Shown piece after piece: positions 10,978-22,307 of a stretch of 64,000 nt of DNA. Position numbers and translations under genes: made by a program. How positions within the stretch are numbered: position 1 is the first letter of the stretch; each line of letters opens with the position of its first letter. Location: contig NC_080542.1 of the NCBI RefSeq assembly GCF_028640845.1, positions 134,977,580 through 135,041,579 of the forward strand, in the 5' to 3' direction. The notes beneath the pieces are model-generated. The model made no database searches, had not been told where the DNA came from, and worked only from the letters and a program-made list of their open reading frames with translations. This stretch comes from Ahaetulla prasina. Taxonomy: Eukaryota > Chordata > Lepidosauria > Squamata > Colubridae.

Positions 10978-13889
10978 TCAGCTAAGTCTTACGCCTCCCG
11001 GGTCATTGTCAGCTGTGGATTCAAATTGGTATTGGTCATGATTTGTTTCATTTGGTTCGGTTTGATCAGTTATTCGTTTCCTTAACTGATCTATGTGGCG
11101 CCTCCACACTCGGTTGTCTGGTAGCTCTACCACGTCTGATTTTGGCCCTATCTTTTTGTTATTGTCCTGCGACCAACTGGGGCCGTCCCCATAGTTTCGG
11201 GCCCACACCGGTCGCCTATGCTCATTTCCTTGTCTTTTCTAGTTCCCCTTGTAACCCTCTGGTGTGTAATGGGGTTCAAGCAGTCAAGTGGGCACGGAGT
11301 TTCCGTCCCATTAGTAATTCGGCTGGGCTTTTCCGGTGGCCGTGCTTGGGGTTCTGTGCTGGGCGGCTGGGGAAAAAGTCTATCTTTGTTTGCCAGTCAC
11401 CTGGCGAGCCTGGACAATGCCTCCTTAGCGCTCTGGACGGAGCGCTCTGCAAGGCCATTCGGCGCAGGGTGGAAAGGCGCAGAGAGGCATGTCGGATGCC
11501 TCCTCTGCCAGGTATTCTTCAAACTGGGCTGCCGTGGTGGGGCCCATTGTCGGACACCAGAGTGTCCGGCACCCGTGAGTTGCGAATAGGTGGCGCAGGG
11601 CTGCGATTACTGCTTCGGCCGTAGTGGATTTCATGAGTATGATCTCCAACCATTTGGAATGCATCAACAACCACTAGGTTTGGCGTGGAAAGGGCCAGCA
11701 AAATCAATGTGGATTCTTGACCAGGGCCCTTGGGGTTTTCCCATTCTCTGACTGGGGCCGTTGGGGGTAGAGGTCTGGACTCTTGGCAAGCCTGGCATTT
11801 CCCTACCCTCTCAGCAATCTCTGCGTCCATGGTGGCCACCACACATAGCTTCTAGCCAACCCTTCATCCTTCGATCCTGGGTGACCCTCGTGGAGAGATC
11901 CAATACCTTTCCCTTAACTTATCAGGAATTATACACGATCACCCCACAACAGGCACCCCCTTGAGCCGAGGCTCATCTCGTTTTTTAACAAATTCTTTGA
12001 ACCGTTAAGCGGCGCAGCGGCCACCCTCTGTACCCAACCGGTACAGTTCTTAACACAATGTCGGTATGATGCCGAGCCACTTCCTTAGATGTGACTGGGC
12101 CAGAGTCCAAAGAGTCAATAAGTAGGATGGGCGTCCCGGTGGGGTCTTGATCGCCCCTGGTAGTGGGCATCGGCCAAGCGTCTGCATGCCCACTTCTTTT
12201 CCTGGTCGATGCTGCAGCTTGTGCGAATAAGCGGCTAAGAATATAGTCCATCGGGTCAAGCGTGGCGAAAGTGCCACAGGCGTTGGCGATCGCCAGCCAG
12301 TATTCTAATCGGTCTGTGGTCAGTCACGATTTCAAAATTCCGCCCAAAGACATATTATGGAATTTTTAACCCCTGACACAATGGCTAGTGCTTCTTTGTC
12401 TAATTGGCTGTAGTTTCTCTGGGGAGGACATCGTTCTAGAGTAGAAAAGCTATAGGGGCTTCTGTGCGTTTGAAGTCTATGGCTGAGTACAGCCCCACCC
12501 CATAAGGGAGGCATATAAACCAGCACTAGGGGTAATGAGTTGTGATATTGGATGAGCAGGCTATCACTTGAGAGCAGGTTCTTTACTGCTTGAAAGCCCT
12601 ATTTTCTGACTTTCCCCAAGACCAAACAGTATTTTTCCCTAAAGCCTATGCAGCGGTTCCTAGCAGTTGCTTTGTTCTTTAAAAGACCGCGTAAAATTCA
12701 CCAACCCAGGAATGCCTGCAGCTCTGCTTTATTTTGGCGCTGGAGCCTTCCTAATTGCCTTGACCTTGCTCTCAGTAGGGTGAATTCCTTTCTTGTCTAT
12801 CCGGTAGCCCAAGAAATCGACGGATTCGACCCCTATCTGGCATTTGTTTGCCTTGACTTTTAATCCGGCTGACCGGAAAATGCCCAAAACCTTTCTTAAC
12901 GCTCCCCAATTCCTCCATGTTTTCCCTGAAATGAGGACATCATCAAGTAGGGAACTACCCTGGGAGCCCTGCAGTAGTCGTTCCATTAGGTTTTGGAACA
13001 ACCCTGGTGCCACACTGACCCCAAATTGCAATCGGGTGCACTTGAATGCCCCCTGTGCGTTACAATTGTTTGGGCTTCTGTCTGGGCGTCTGGGCAGTTG
13101 CTGGTAGGCTTGGGCCAAGTCTAACCGCAAAGACTTGTCCTTGCCCCAAAGAGTGCAATAAGTGTTGCACCACGGAACCGGGTAAGCGCTTTTCTGTAAG
13201 GCTTTGTTAGCGTCGCCTTGTAGTCAGCGCAAATTCTAATTGACCCGTCCGACTTTATTGGGGTGACGATTGGCGTCTCCCACTTTGCGTGATCGACTGG
13301 CACCAAAATCCCTGATTTATGAGCTTGTCCAGCTCCTTATCGATTTTGGTTTTAGGGCAAAAGGACTCTCCTCGCCTTAAGCCTAATGGGGGCTACCTGG
13401 GGTCTAAGTTGAAGGAAATAGGGGTCCCTTGTACTTGCCCAGGCAGTCCTTGAAGACATCTTGAACTCGTTAAAGAGAATGTCTTTCAGGTTACAGTCAC
13501 TTCTGTAGATGCCAGTCACTCCCATGCCCAGGGCACGAAACCAGTCTAGTCCCAACAGACTGGGCAGAGTTCCTTCGACGATCGTGATGGGCAGGGTCTT
13601 CTTGTATGGACCGTGCTCGACTCGGACGGAGGTGGTCCCTCGAACAGGGATCGATTCCCTGGTAGTCGTGGACTCGTAGCCGTTGTGCTTGCAGGTGGCG
13701 CTTGACGGACTGACAGCGACTTCGCCAAAGTGTCCCAGGACATGATGGTGATCGCTGATCCGTGTCTACTTCAAGCCGGCACCGTACTCCTCTATTTTGG
13801 CTTAGTGAAGATCTTCTTCTCCACTTGGGTCGAGGCGCGCCTATGACCACCGTTGTTTGGTTGAATCCGCGCCTTTTTGTTTGAGCCAA
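10978..13889 (-). pseudogene. Gypsy pol, copy 1 (protease, RT, RNase H, integrase; many frameshifts)
   Basis: Read on - from 13889. The protease region (LEVDT followed by a frameshift, so the DTGS seen in copy 2 is lost) comes first. RT follows at about 13306-12729 with [39 protein letters not shown] (catalytic Asp pair) and FLGYRIDKKGIHP. RNase H lies at about 12526-12050 with NYSQLDKEALAIV and KLQHRPGKEVG. Integrase lies at 11842-11276 with a KCQACQ zinc-binding pair, the VSDNGP region of the DDE core and KSPAELLMGRKLRAHL. A C-terminal GPSW/WRRHIDQLRKR domain follows at 11208-10978. Single-base gaps break every domain, so it is not translatable as it stands. No chromodomain is visible. Confidence 0.9.
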
Positions 13890-14706
13890 TCGCGGGTCGC
13901 CTTGCGATTCCGGCGCTCTGATTCGATTTGAATTTTCGGCGGGAAGGTTGGGCCGCTCGACAAACTTGAGCTAGGTGCCCTTTCTTCCCACACCGCCGAC
14001 ATATCGCGTCCTTAAACTTGCAGCGTTGGCGCTGGTGTTGACCCCCGCAGCTTCCGCACTCGTCTCGGTCCCCTTTGTCGCGTTTCTCGGTGCGGCAGAC
14101 CCCTTCCTCATCTTCACCGTCGGATTCGGTCTGGACCTCCTCCTGGTGCACCGGAGTTGCCTTCGCGCTCGGCCTCTGTGGGACCGGCTTCTGCAGTGTC
14201 TCTGCCGCTTGGGAGGACATTTCATGTGCTCTGGCTTCGTCCAGAGCGTTGGCCAGCGTCAGGTTGCTCTTTGCTAGCAGCCGTCGCCGCAAACGGATGT
14301 CTTTGACCCCTCGGATGAGTTGCTCGAGGAGCACCTCGTCTAGGTCACGGTATCCGCAGTCCTTGGACGCTTTTCTTAGGGCGGCCATGTAGTCACCGAT
14401 GGATTCGCCCTCCATCTGCCTTCGCTCTCCGAATTCAAACCGCCGCACGTATTTGGACGGCGTTGGTGCAGTGGTTTTTAGTAAAGTCTGTAAAGTTGGC
14501 CACGACACCGACTGCAGCGTTGGCTCTGCCAGGGCTTCCGCGATATCAATGACCTCCGGACCACAATGGCTTAAGTAAGCCCTTTTTGGATTATCTGGAA
14601 CTCCTTGCAGTTCGTTGGCTTCTAAAGCTTTGAAGCGGGTCATATCGTTCCCCATTTCTTTAGCCGGGTCAAACGGTGCGGGCGGAGTGTAACTGGCCAT
14701 CTCCAC
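13792..14706 (-). pseudogene. Gypsy gag, copy 1 (near-intact capsid-nucleocapsid)
   Basis: A frame of about 304 residues, the least damaged gene in the window. Residues 1-170 form the capsid-like part (RFEFGERRQMEGESIGDY, LLEQLIRGVKD). Residues about 190-215 are acidic. Residues 217-229 form a variant zinc knuckle (CGSCGGQHQRQRC, spacing C-x2-C-x3-H-x4-C) and 236-249 a classical one (CRRCGKKGHLAQVC, C-x2-C-x4-H-x4-C), so it binds nucleic acid. A basic tail follows. Gag packages the element RNA in cytoplasmic particles. The start at 14706 fits a short leader after the 5' LTR. Because pol is broken, the copy can at best be mobilised in trans. Confidence 0.88.
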
Positions 14707-14779
14707 TTTTCTGCCCTGGGTTTGCTGGGTTCGGGTCTATCGTGCTTCAGCTCGGTTCTGGTTCTCCTTAGCCTCGAGA

Positions 14780-14797
14780 TCCCACCTTCGTCGCCAA
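14780..14797 (-). promoter_or_regulatory. Candidate primer-binding site, Gypsy copy 1
   Basis: Directly next to the 5' LTR on - the sequence is ttggcgacgaaggtggga. Copy 2 has nearly the same bases in this place. The position fits a tRNA primer-binding site; I did not identify the tRNA. Confidence 0.55.
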
Positions 14798-14987
14798 TGT
14801 TAAGTTCGGGAAGTAACGAGGCTGGAGACCAGGGTAGTGACAACAGCTCTTTAATATAGGGTGAACCCAGCAACAGGCTGGGGGAAAAACCTCTCCTTTT
14901 ATACAGTTCTGCTGGAGGCTTCGTCCAATCAGCAACGTGCTGATTTCCCGCTCAAATATTTAAAGGTACAAACATGAATACATAACA
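14798..14987 (-). repeat. Gypsy copy 1, 5' LTR (190 bp)
   Basis: TG...CA termini. It has the same length as the right LTR of copy 2. On - it contains an inverted CCAAT motif (gattgg), TATAAAAGG at 14895-14903, and ATTAAA at 14850-14855. That is a compact promoter followed by a polyadenylation signal. Confidence 0.95.
14895..14903 (-). promoter_or_regulatory. TATA box in the Gypsy 5' LTR
   Basis: Read on -, tataaaagg lies about 28 bases downstream of an inverted CCAAT box and before the presumed R region. The same motif is kept in all four LTRs of the window. Confidence 0.65.
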
Positions 14988-15149
14988 TAAACTAACTCTA
15001 CTTTATCATAAAGCTACATTAACACATTCTCGTAAGGCTGAAAGACTAAGTCTCTGGCTGTCACCTTTAATTAAGCACTAAACAATTTCCTAGTCAAGGA
15101 AATACAATTCAGACAAATGAACAGTAAACAAGGAACCTCCTAATTTTTT

Positions 15150-15472
15150 TCCCCCATTTACAACCTTTTCTGCCACAGTTGCTAAGTGAATCACTGTGGT
15201 TGTTAAGTTTGTCACATGGTTTTTAAGCGAATCTGGCTTCCCCATTGACTTTGCTGGTAAGAAGGTCGCAAAAGGGGATTATGTGACCTTGGGACATTGC
15301 AACCGTCATAAATATGAGTCAGTTGCCAAGGGTTCGAATTTTGATCATGTGACCATGGGGAGGCTGCAACGGTTGTAAGCGTGAGAAACAGTCATATGTC
15401 ACTTTTTTCAATGCTGTTGTAACTTTGAACGGTCACTAAACAAACTGTTGTAACTCAAGGACTACCTGTCTT
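15150..15472 (+). repeat. Dispersed TIR-type repeat, well-preserved copy
   Basis: Contains the typical phrases 'cacatggtttttaagcgaatctggcttccc', 'tcataaatatgagtcagttg' and the right end 'aactcaaggactacctgt'. The left end is missing. The frame at 15196-15378 lies inside the repeat and is not a gene. Confidence 0.65.
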
Positions 15473-16261
15473 TTCGATATTCTATTATGTGATTTACAGC
15501 TTCACCAAAAGCATGTCACCTGTCAAGTGGAAACTAATTTAACTTCCAGGATGGTCCATTTTTTAAGAGTCCCTCACACCTGCAGTTTTGAAGCTGACTA
15601 GGGAATGTTTTGACAGCGCCAAAGGGACCAGAGCAATTTCTATTTAGCTCATGCCAGATGCAATTATATTTCCAGCCACATGAGTGCAGCCACTGGCATA
15701 CTGGGGCATGATTATAAAATTAATTTCATGTAACATCTTAATTTAACCTTTTTCACATATTATTCGCCTTTTAGGTAGTTGTTCCTTTTATTCTTGTGAA
15801 ATGCATTACAAATGTTTTAATAGTTACAAATAAAGTGTTACCAACAAACGATGCTGAAATCAGTCTTAGACTCATTATTGTTTATCCTTCCTGGCTTCAT
15901 TGAAAACTTAAAAAAAACCCAAAACTATAATTATTTAATCAGAGGAATCAGTGTTAAAATATTGCATTTGTACACACACAAGAAATGTGTGGGCTAAGGA
16001 GAAGCAGATGAAATACAGAACCCATTTAGGAAAATGGTTTACAAGTCACATGGAATATAACACAGAGAGAACGAATCTTGCTTCTTCTATCTATCAAGAA
16101 TCTGGATATATTTGTTTGTTTATACTTACAAAAAGAAGTATAAGTACCACCCCAAAACTCAAGGTACAGTATATCTACAGTAGAAGTATATATAATTTTC
16201 ACAATAAATCAAAAAACAAATTTCAATTCCTGTTAATGCCCATATATCCTGCAAAATAAAA
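15473..16261. other. Non-coding stretch
   Basis: AT-rich, with no recognised repeat or exon. The frame at 15951-16259 is rich in Lys, Tyr and Ser with no domain. Confidence 0.4.
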
Positions 16262-16475
16262 GCCTTTGGTGGCACAGCGGTTAGAGCGCAGTATTGAAGG
16301 CAAACTGCCCACAGCTTGGAGTCATGAGACAGGGCTCAAAGGTTGACCCATTCTTCCATCCATCTGAAGTCCATAAAAGGAGGACCCAGACTGTTGTGGA
16401 CAATATACTGACACTGTAAACCTGTCCAGAGTGCTGTACTGTGAGGTGGTATATAGATCTATGTGCCATTGTTAT
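16262..16475 (+). mobile_element. tRNA-derived SINE (long-tail type)
   Basis: It begins with a tRNA-like head (tggcacagcggttagagcgc, an A-box match). It then has the common SINE core (ggacccagactgttgtgga...) and ends 'gaggtggtatatagatctatgtgccattgttat'-like, matching the tails at 17192 and 55770. It is transcribed by RNA polymerase III and copied by a LINE enzyme. Confidence 0.75.
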
Positions 16476-16534
16476 AAAAAAATCTTAAGTGCCATTTGAA
16501 AAAGATTGAAAGGATTAGGAACAAGGTCACATAC

Positions 16535-16840
16535 TGTAGCAACCAGTTCACCCAGCACCAGAAATGGGACCGTGCACATGCATGCAAACATGGCAATTTG
16601 CTTGCGCATACATGTGACATCAAACAACATGGTAATTCTTTAACACGTGCCATCAACATATGCATGCAACATCAAATAACACAGCAGTTTGCTTATGCGC
16701 ACCATCCACGCATGTGTGCAGCGTCAAAAATGCAGCGATATAGGATGGGATTGCATCCGGGCTGGTGGGCAGGCACACTCCCAGGTCACCACTACCGGTT
16801 TGCCTGAACCAAACCAGCTGAATATCGCCTCTGAACAAGG
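16535..16840 (-). repeat. hAT-like repeat with degenerate internal tandem units
   Basis: Read on -, the phrase 'attcagctggtttggttcag' followed by 'gcaaaccggtagtgg' matches the elements at 23088 and 29300. Positions 16560-16735 hold roughly three degenerate units with 'catgcatgcaacatcaa' and 'ttgcttatgcgca'. Termini are not clear. Confidence 0.45.
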
Positions 16841-16862
16841 TGCACCAAAGTATGAAGCAAAC

Positions 16863-17063
16863 GTCTAGATCAGTGGTTCCCAACCTTTTCTTGTTTGAGG
16901 CACAACCTTTTCTTGTTTGAGGCACCCTTGGAAAGCCTTTCAAAAGTTCCCGGCACCCTTATAAGGAAATAGATATTTAAAATCTCCGTAGCTCAAAAGT
17001 TCCGGCACCTCAAAGATCTCGGCACTTAGTGCCAGCACACCGTTGGGAACCACTGGTCTAGAT
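16863..17063. mobile_element. Short hAT element with perfect 8-bp TSD
   Basis: The element runs 16871-17055 (185 bp). It starts cagtggttcccaacc and ends ttgggaaccactg, which are inverted repeats typical of hAT. The 8-bp duplication gtctagat flanks it at 16863-16870 and 17056-17063. There is no coding; it needed a transposase from elsewhere. Confidence 0.9.
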
Positions 17064-17092
17064 AGAGCTTCCCTCCTTTGCTTTCCTGAGGG

Positions 17093-17192
17093 AGCAATCT
17101 TGGGGCAATATGCTGACTCTGTAAACTGCTTAGAGAGGGCTGTAAAACACTGTGAAGTGGTATATAAGTCTAAGTGTTATTGCTATCATAGA
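17093..17192 (+). mobile_element. SINE 3' part
   Basis: Contains 'ggggcaatatgctgactctg', 'cttagagagggctgtaaa' and 'tatataagtctaagtgttat', the tail of the long-tail SINE type. The tRNA head is missing. Confidence 0.75.
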
Positions 17193-17962
17193 ATAGGTTG
17201 AAAAACCTCATAGAACAGGTTGAAATTTACTGGGAGAGAAACAATACTTTGAATTGGCCCTGCGTTAATCTGCATTATTGTATCAGCTCGCTTTTATCAA
17301 TTTTCTCCCACAATGCCCAAACTAGCTTCTGATTGGCTGACACCAGTGCATCTGGGAGAGGTCACTGGTAGATAATTGCTGGTAACTCTGATGTCCTTTG
17401 AATCTTCACACACTCCAGCATGCATATCAGAAGGGCGATCTTGAATCTAAGGAGTTCCCCCCTCCCTTCCTGTAAATGTATATGTTACAGGAAATTGTTT
17501 TTTTTCCTAAGGGCAAACTCCTTAAAGATTAAGAGATGAGATGAAATACGTACATAATTATGATTTTGTCATTTTCATCCCCATTCTTCTACCAAGGAGC
17601 AAAATCTATTGAAAATCTGACAGATTCTTTATGAACGAAGCTATTGATTTTCTGACAACTTTGCAGAATTTTATTTTTCTCTCTCCTAAAAATTAGGATT
17701 GTCTTTATCAATCACACTAAAATTATGTGGTCATTAAATGCAGATGGTTTGCTTTAAATTTTAGAAAGATATTGCTCTCTCTAGTTTTCAAGTGTCCCCT
17801 TCTTGGCCATATAAACGGTTTAGGGAATAACAGAGACTTTAGTGATTTTTTTATATTAAAAAGGTGTAAAATCGGTGTGTGTTTATGTATTAAAAAACCT
17901 CTTCTGCATAAAAAAACTCAGAAGCCATTGTCTTTCAGAGTTCTTTACTAGCATAAGGTAAG
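17193..17962. other. Non-coding stretch
   Basis: No recognised gene or repeat. Moderately AT-rich. Confidence 0.4.
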
Positions 17963-19340
17963 GCTCTGCGCATGCGCGAGGATGGCGGTTTGCTAGAGGA
18001 GCTCGGATCGGCGTGGGGTGCTTTTCCCGAAATGGGGGACTCCGGATGACTTACCAGGCTGCTCCTGTCCCTCGGCGCGCTGTATCATCTGCTTGGCAGC
18101 CGCAGGAGAGGTCTTTTGGTCCTCTCGGATGTGCGGCAGCCGAGAACGGGCGAGGAAGAGCGGACGGTTGGTGGCGGCCAATTTGGGGGCCTTGAGGCGA
18201 GGAGGCCTGCTGTTGCCTGTGGTGATTGCAGGCCCCAATTTCCGGCCTTGATTTCGGCCCGGCTCCAGCCGATTCCAGCGGTGATGAGAATTCGGCCCAA
18301 TTCCATCTGGGGCATGGATTCCGGCCCATTCCGGCCCGTTCGCCTGGCCGTGGGCCCGCCTGCTCCATCGGCGCTTTATTGCGCCTGGCGAGGCCTTGTG
18401 GGCGCGGCGCCTGTCCAGCGGCGTCAGTGTTCTGCGGCCCCATCGGTTCCATCGCCGGGGCGTGGTGAGGCCGCGGTCGGAGATGAGGCCGGAGGCAAGG
18501 CTATGGTTTGGCTCCCTCTTCTGGCACTTCTGGCACTTTACATCGTGCTTTGTTCATCTGCCTCTTGTTGTATGGCCTGCCTTCCTCCCCCCCCCCGGAC
18601 TTTTGACCATCGAAGCTGGGTTGTCAGGTATTTATACCCACGGGTTTCTGGACTGGACTGGACTGGACTGGATTGGACTATGGACTATGAACAGACTGAC
18701 AGTCATTTCTACCTTATTAAGACCTTCCGTAGAAACGTTTTCCATAGGTTTACCATGGAGGCTGCCGGTCTGTCTGCTTAGGCTTATCATCTTCATCTGG
18801 TTCCAGCTTTATTTGTCCTCTTTGACATCTGGACATCCGTTGGAGGATCCATCTTTTAATGTCTTACCATCTGGAATGTTACCATCTTAGCACCCTCCAC
18901 CGATTCGTACTTTTCTATGCGTTATGCTGCACAGGAACTCTTGCGCCTGCGAGGTGCCCCCACCTCGCAGGAATGGCCCGTTTCACTACCAAGGGCCGGC
19001 CTCAATGTGGTCTTGGGACCCACAGAGGTGGCATCAAGAGAAAGAGCCTTTGGGGTTTTTAGATAGGGCATTTTAAGGGGTGGGAGGGTTAGGGCGGGTG
19101 TTGGGGTAGCCCGTCGGGAGGAAACCAGTCTCTGCGCGTGCTCGTGGCGATTATTTAGTGGGTTCGGAGGTTATGGGGGAATGTGTTCCTTTTGTGAGGT
19201 GGTTCCATTTGCACGGTAGGTGGGAGGCAGATATGGCGGAAGGGGATCGTGTCGGTCTAGGGGTCAGCGTTCGATGTCTGCAAGCGATCGCGTGCCCGAT
19301 CCTCTGACTTTTCCGTTCCCGGATGGTCAAGACCCTCAGA
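17963..19340 (+). promoter_or_regulatory. L2 LINE 5' leader, GC-rich
   Basis: Begins with ctctgcgcatgcgcgagg, then GC-rich sequence with many CpGs, followed by a GGACT pentanucleotide run (18651-18680). LINE 5' regions carry internal promoters, so this is the likely promoter. Open frames here (for example 18116-18781) have no recognisable ORF1 domain, so I do not call a protein. Confidence 0.5.
18651..18680. repeat. GGACT pentanucleotide run
   Basis: About six GGACT-type units (one varies) inside the L2 leader. Confidence 0.85.
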
Positions 19341-19344
19341 GCCT

Positions 19345-20005
19345 GGGCCTTCGTCTTATGTTATACAACGCACGGTCCGTGGCCAATAAGGCCCCCTAAT
19401 ACGATCTTATCCAGGGGCGCCGCGGATCTTATAGGCGTTACGGAGACCTGGTTGGGCACTGAAGGCGTGCCCTGGTGAAATGTGCCCACGGGTTTCCGTG
19501 CATTCCATCAGCCGAGGCCCAGGGTAGGGAGGTGGCGGTTGCTATTAAAGAGAGTCTAGAGCCGAGAGACCACTGTACCTCAGATTGCGGGTGTGAATCC
19601 TCTTTGTGAGATGGGGTCATAGGTGTCAGATGGGCTTGCTGGTCACGTACCTGGCTCCTTGCTGCGTGACAGCTGCCCTGCCGAGCTCCTGGAGGTGCTT
19701 GCGGGGTGGCAGCGGAGACCCCAGACTTTTAGTCATGGGGACTTTAACTTGCCATCTGCCGGCTCGTCATCGACAGTGGCTCGGGAGTTCATGGCTTCCA
19801 TGACGGCCTTGGACCTGACTCAAGTAGTGGATGGCCCCACTCACATCGGGGGTGGCACTCTGGACCTTATTTTTATCTCTGGTCAGTGGTTGAAGGATCT
19901 GGATTTGAGAGATGTAGTCATAGAACCTTTGTCATGGTCAGATCACTCTCTCCTTCGCCTGGACTTTCTGACCGCCACTCAACACGCAGGGGAGGCGGAA
20001 CCTAG
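19345..20005 (+). pseudogene. L2 LINE endonuclease domain, copy 2 (frameshifted)
   Basis: The domain start is visible here, unlike copy 1: LRLMLYNARSVANKA at about 19350-19393 carries the Asn near the metal site. After frameshifts come the ETWLG region (about 19440), a DFNLPSAGSSS block (catalytic Asp/Asn) and DLIFISGQWLKDL. The domain ends with SWSDHSLLRLDF, which keeps the SDH catalytic motif that copy 1 has as TDH. At least three indels break it. Confidence 0.82.
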
Positions 20006-20425
20006 CGTTGGTTCCGTCCCAGGCGCCTGATGGACCCGGAGAGGTTCCGGACGGAGCTTGGGCCACTTCCTGAGGGTCTGGCTCACGGCACGGCAGAGGA
20101 ACTAGCGCAGCCTGGCAGCGGGCTGCGGCTGGGGCTTTAGACCGTGTCGTGCCTTCTGCGACCTCTGACCCGGCGCAGATCCCAACCGGCTCCTTGGTTC
20201 TCCGAGGAGCTGAGGGGATGAAACGCGGAGAAGACACCTAGAGAGCTCCTGGAGGTCTAGCCGTTTAGAGCTGATCGGACACTAGTTGGGTCCTATACTA
20301 GGACCTACCTGGTGGCACTGAGGAAGCGGCGTTGCTCGCCTCCTCCCTCATTGCGTCGGCAGATAACCGCCCAGCCGCCCTGTTTGGGTGACCCGTTCCC
20401 TCCTTCACCAGGGGCGGGATGACCC

Positions 20426-22112
20426 GTGCAGGGACGTGCTGAGGAGTTTAACGGTTATCTATACGATAAAATCGTTCAGCTTCGAGACGGTCTAGACCAA
20501 AATTGCGGCGATTCAGATGAGGCATCTGAGGGTGGTCTTGGTGACATTTTCTGGGATGAGTTTGACCCTGTGGCTCCCGAGGACATGGACAGGTTGTTGG
20601 GTAGGCTGAATGCCACCACGTATTTACTGGACCCGTGCCCCTCCTGGCTGGTGCTGGCCACTCAGGAGGTGACACGAGGCTGGCTCCAGGCGATTACGAG
20701 TGCCTCCTTGTTGGAGGGAGTCTTTCCGGCCGCCTTGAAAGAGGCGGTGGTGAGGCCCCTCCTCAAGAAGCCCTCCCTGGACCCGGCTGTTTTAGGTAAT
20801 TATCGTCCGGTCTCCAACCTTCGCTTCGCGGCGAAGGTTGTAGAGAGTATGGTGGCATATCAGTTTCCCCTGCACCTGGATGAAACTGTCTATCTAGACC
20901 CGTTCCAGTCCGGTTTCCGGCCCGGCTACAGCACGGAGACGGCTTTGGTCGCGTTGGTGGATGATCTCTGGAGGGCCAGGGATAGGGGTTGTTCCTCTGC
21001 CCTGGTCCTATTAGACCTCTCAGCGGCTTTCGATACCATCGACCATGGTATCCTGCTGCCCGGTTGGAGGGATTGGGAGTGGGAGGCACCGTTTATCGGT
21101 GGTTCTCCTCCTATCTCTCCGACCGATGCAGACGGTGTTGACAGGGGCAGAGGTCGGCCCGGGCGCCTCACTTGTGGGGTGCCGCGGGGTCGATTCTCTC
21201 GCCTTCTGTTCAACATCTATATGAACCGCTGGGTGAGATCATCAGTGGCTTCGTGTGAGGTACCAGCTGTCGCTGATGACACCCAGCTGTACTTTTCCAC
21301 CGGGCCACCCCAATGAAGCTATCAAAGTGCTGTCCCGGTGTTTGGAAGCCGTCACGGGTCTGGATGGGGAGAAACAGGCTCAAGCTCAATCCTCCAAGAC
21401 AGAGTGGCTGTGGATGCGGCATCCCGGTACAGTCAGCTGAGTCCTTGGCTGACTGTTGGGGGCAGTCACTGGCCCCGATGGAGAGGGTGCGCAATCTGGG
21501 CTTCTCCTGGATGAGCGGCTGTCTTTTGAAGACCATTTGACGGCCGTCTCCAGGAGAGCTTTCCACCAGGTTCGCCTGGTGCGCCAGTTCGCCTTTCTAG
21601 ACCGGGAAGCCTTATGCACGGTCACTCACGCCCTCGTGACGTCTCGCCTGGATTACTGCAATGCTCTCTACATGGGGCTCCCCTTGAGGGGCATCCAGAG
21701 GCTTCAGTTAGTCCAGAATGCGGCTGCGCGGGTGATAGAGGGAGCCCCTCGTGGCTCCCGTGTGACACCTATCCTGCGCAGACTGCACTGGCTACCTGTG
21801 GCCTTCCGGGTGCGCTTCAAGGTCTTGGTAACCACCTTCAAAGCGCTCCATGGCATAGGGCCGGGTTATCTACGGGACCGCCTACTGCTACCAAATACCT
21901 CTCACCGACCCGTGCGCTCCCACAGAGACGGACTCCTCAGGGTGCCGTCAGCTAGGCAGTGCCGTCTGGCGACACCCAGGGGAAGGGCCTTCTCTGTGGG
22001 GGCTCCCACCCTCTGGAACGAACTCCCTCCAGGACTTCGTCAACTTCCAGACCTCCGAACCTTTCGTCGCGAGCTTAAAACACACTTATTCATCTGCGCG
22101 GGACTGGATTAG
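20426..22112 (+). pseudogene. L2 LINE reverse transcriptase and C-terminal domain, copy 2
   Basis: Frame 20426-21316 encodes the linker, FPAALKEAVVRPLLKKPSLD, NYRPVSNLRF, FQSGFRPGYSTETALVALVD and LVLLDLSAAFDTIDHGILL (motif A). It then gives GVPRGRFSRLLFNIYMN and VADDTQLYFST (motif C, Asp pair intact). Frame 21456-22112 continues with LDERLSFEDHL, LDYCNALYMGLPLRG, LQLVQNAAARVIEGA, PILRRLHWLPV, AFSVGAPTLWNELPPGLRQL and FRRELKTHLF before the stop. The first part is longer and cleaner than in copy 1. A frameshift between the two frames (about 21320-21460) breaks the thumb region. Confidence 0.88.
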
Positions 22113-22307
22113 ATTTTAAAGTTACTGGTTTTAAGGGGTTTTTACTATTTATACTGTTTTTAAAAATTTGGCAATAGAATAAGTTTTTTAATCGTCGTTT
22201 TTAATCTGTATTTATATGTATTTTAACTGCCTGTGAACCGCCCTGAGTCCTTAGGGAGATAGGGCGGTATATAAATATGAAAAATAAAAAATAAAATAAA
22301 TAAATAA

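Larger units (their letters stand above)
10503..14987 (-). mobile_element. Ty3/Gypsy LTR retrotransposon, copy 1 (complete, with TSD)
   Basis: A 4,485-bp element on -, flanked by a perfect 5-bp target duplication (taaac, 10498-10502 and 14988-14992). Its LTRs begin TG and end CA. The order on - is LTR, primer-binding region, gag with two zinc knuckles, protease, RT, RNase H, integrase, polypurine tract, LTR. Integrase after RNase H puts it in Ty3/Gypsy rather than Copia. The short LTRs and missing chromodomain resemble vertebrate Mag/K02A2.6-like Gypsy elements, which is an inference. The LTRs differ only by gaps, so the insertion is recent, although pol is full of frameshifts. Confidence 0.95.
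17963..22307 (+). mobile_element. L2-type LINE, nearly full length (copy 2)
   Basis: About 4.35 kb: a GC-rich leader (17963-19340), endonuclease, linker, reverse transcriptase, C-terminal domain, a 3' UTR and a tail. The tail contains ccgccctgagtccttaggga and gggcggtatataaat, then an A-rich AAAT run (22280-22307). These tail features match the SINE tails at 28650, 46230 and 52140. The ORF is broken by many small indels. No clear target duplication is seen; 'ataagg' on both sides may be chance. Confidence 0.9.

Noticed and set aside
11043..11624. 193-residue plus-strand protein in Gypsy copy 1
   Set aside because: It is the antisense shadow of the integrase region on the minus strand.
15196..15378. 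60-residue frame
   Set aside because: It lies within the TIR-type repeat and recurs in degraded form in other copies.
18116..18781. A 221-residue frame as L2 ORF1
   Set aside because: It lies in the GC-rich leader, has Pro/Arg-rich composition with no known ORF1 domain, and overlaps equally open frames on both strands.
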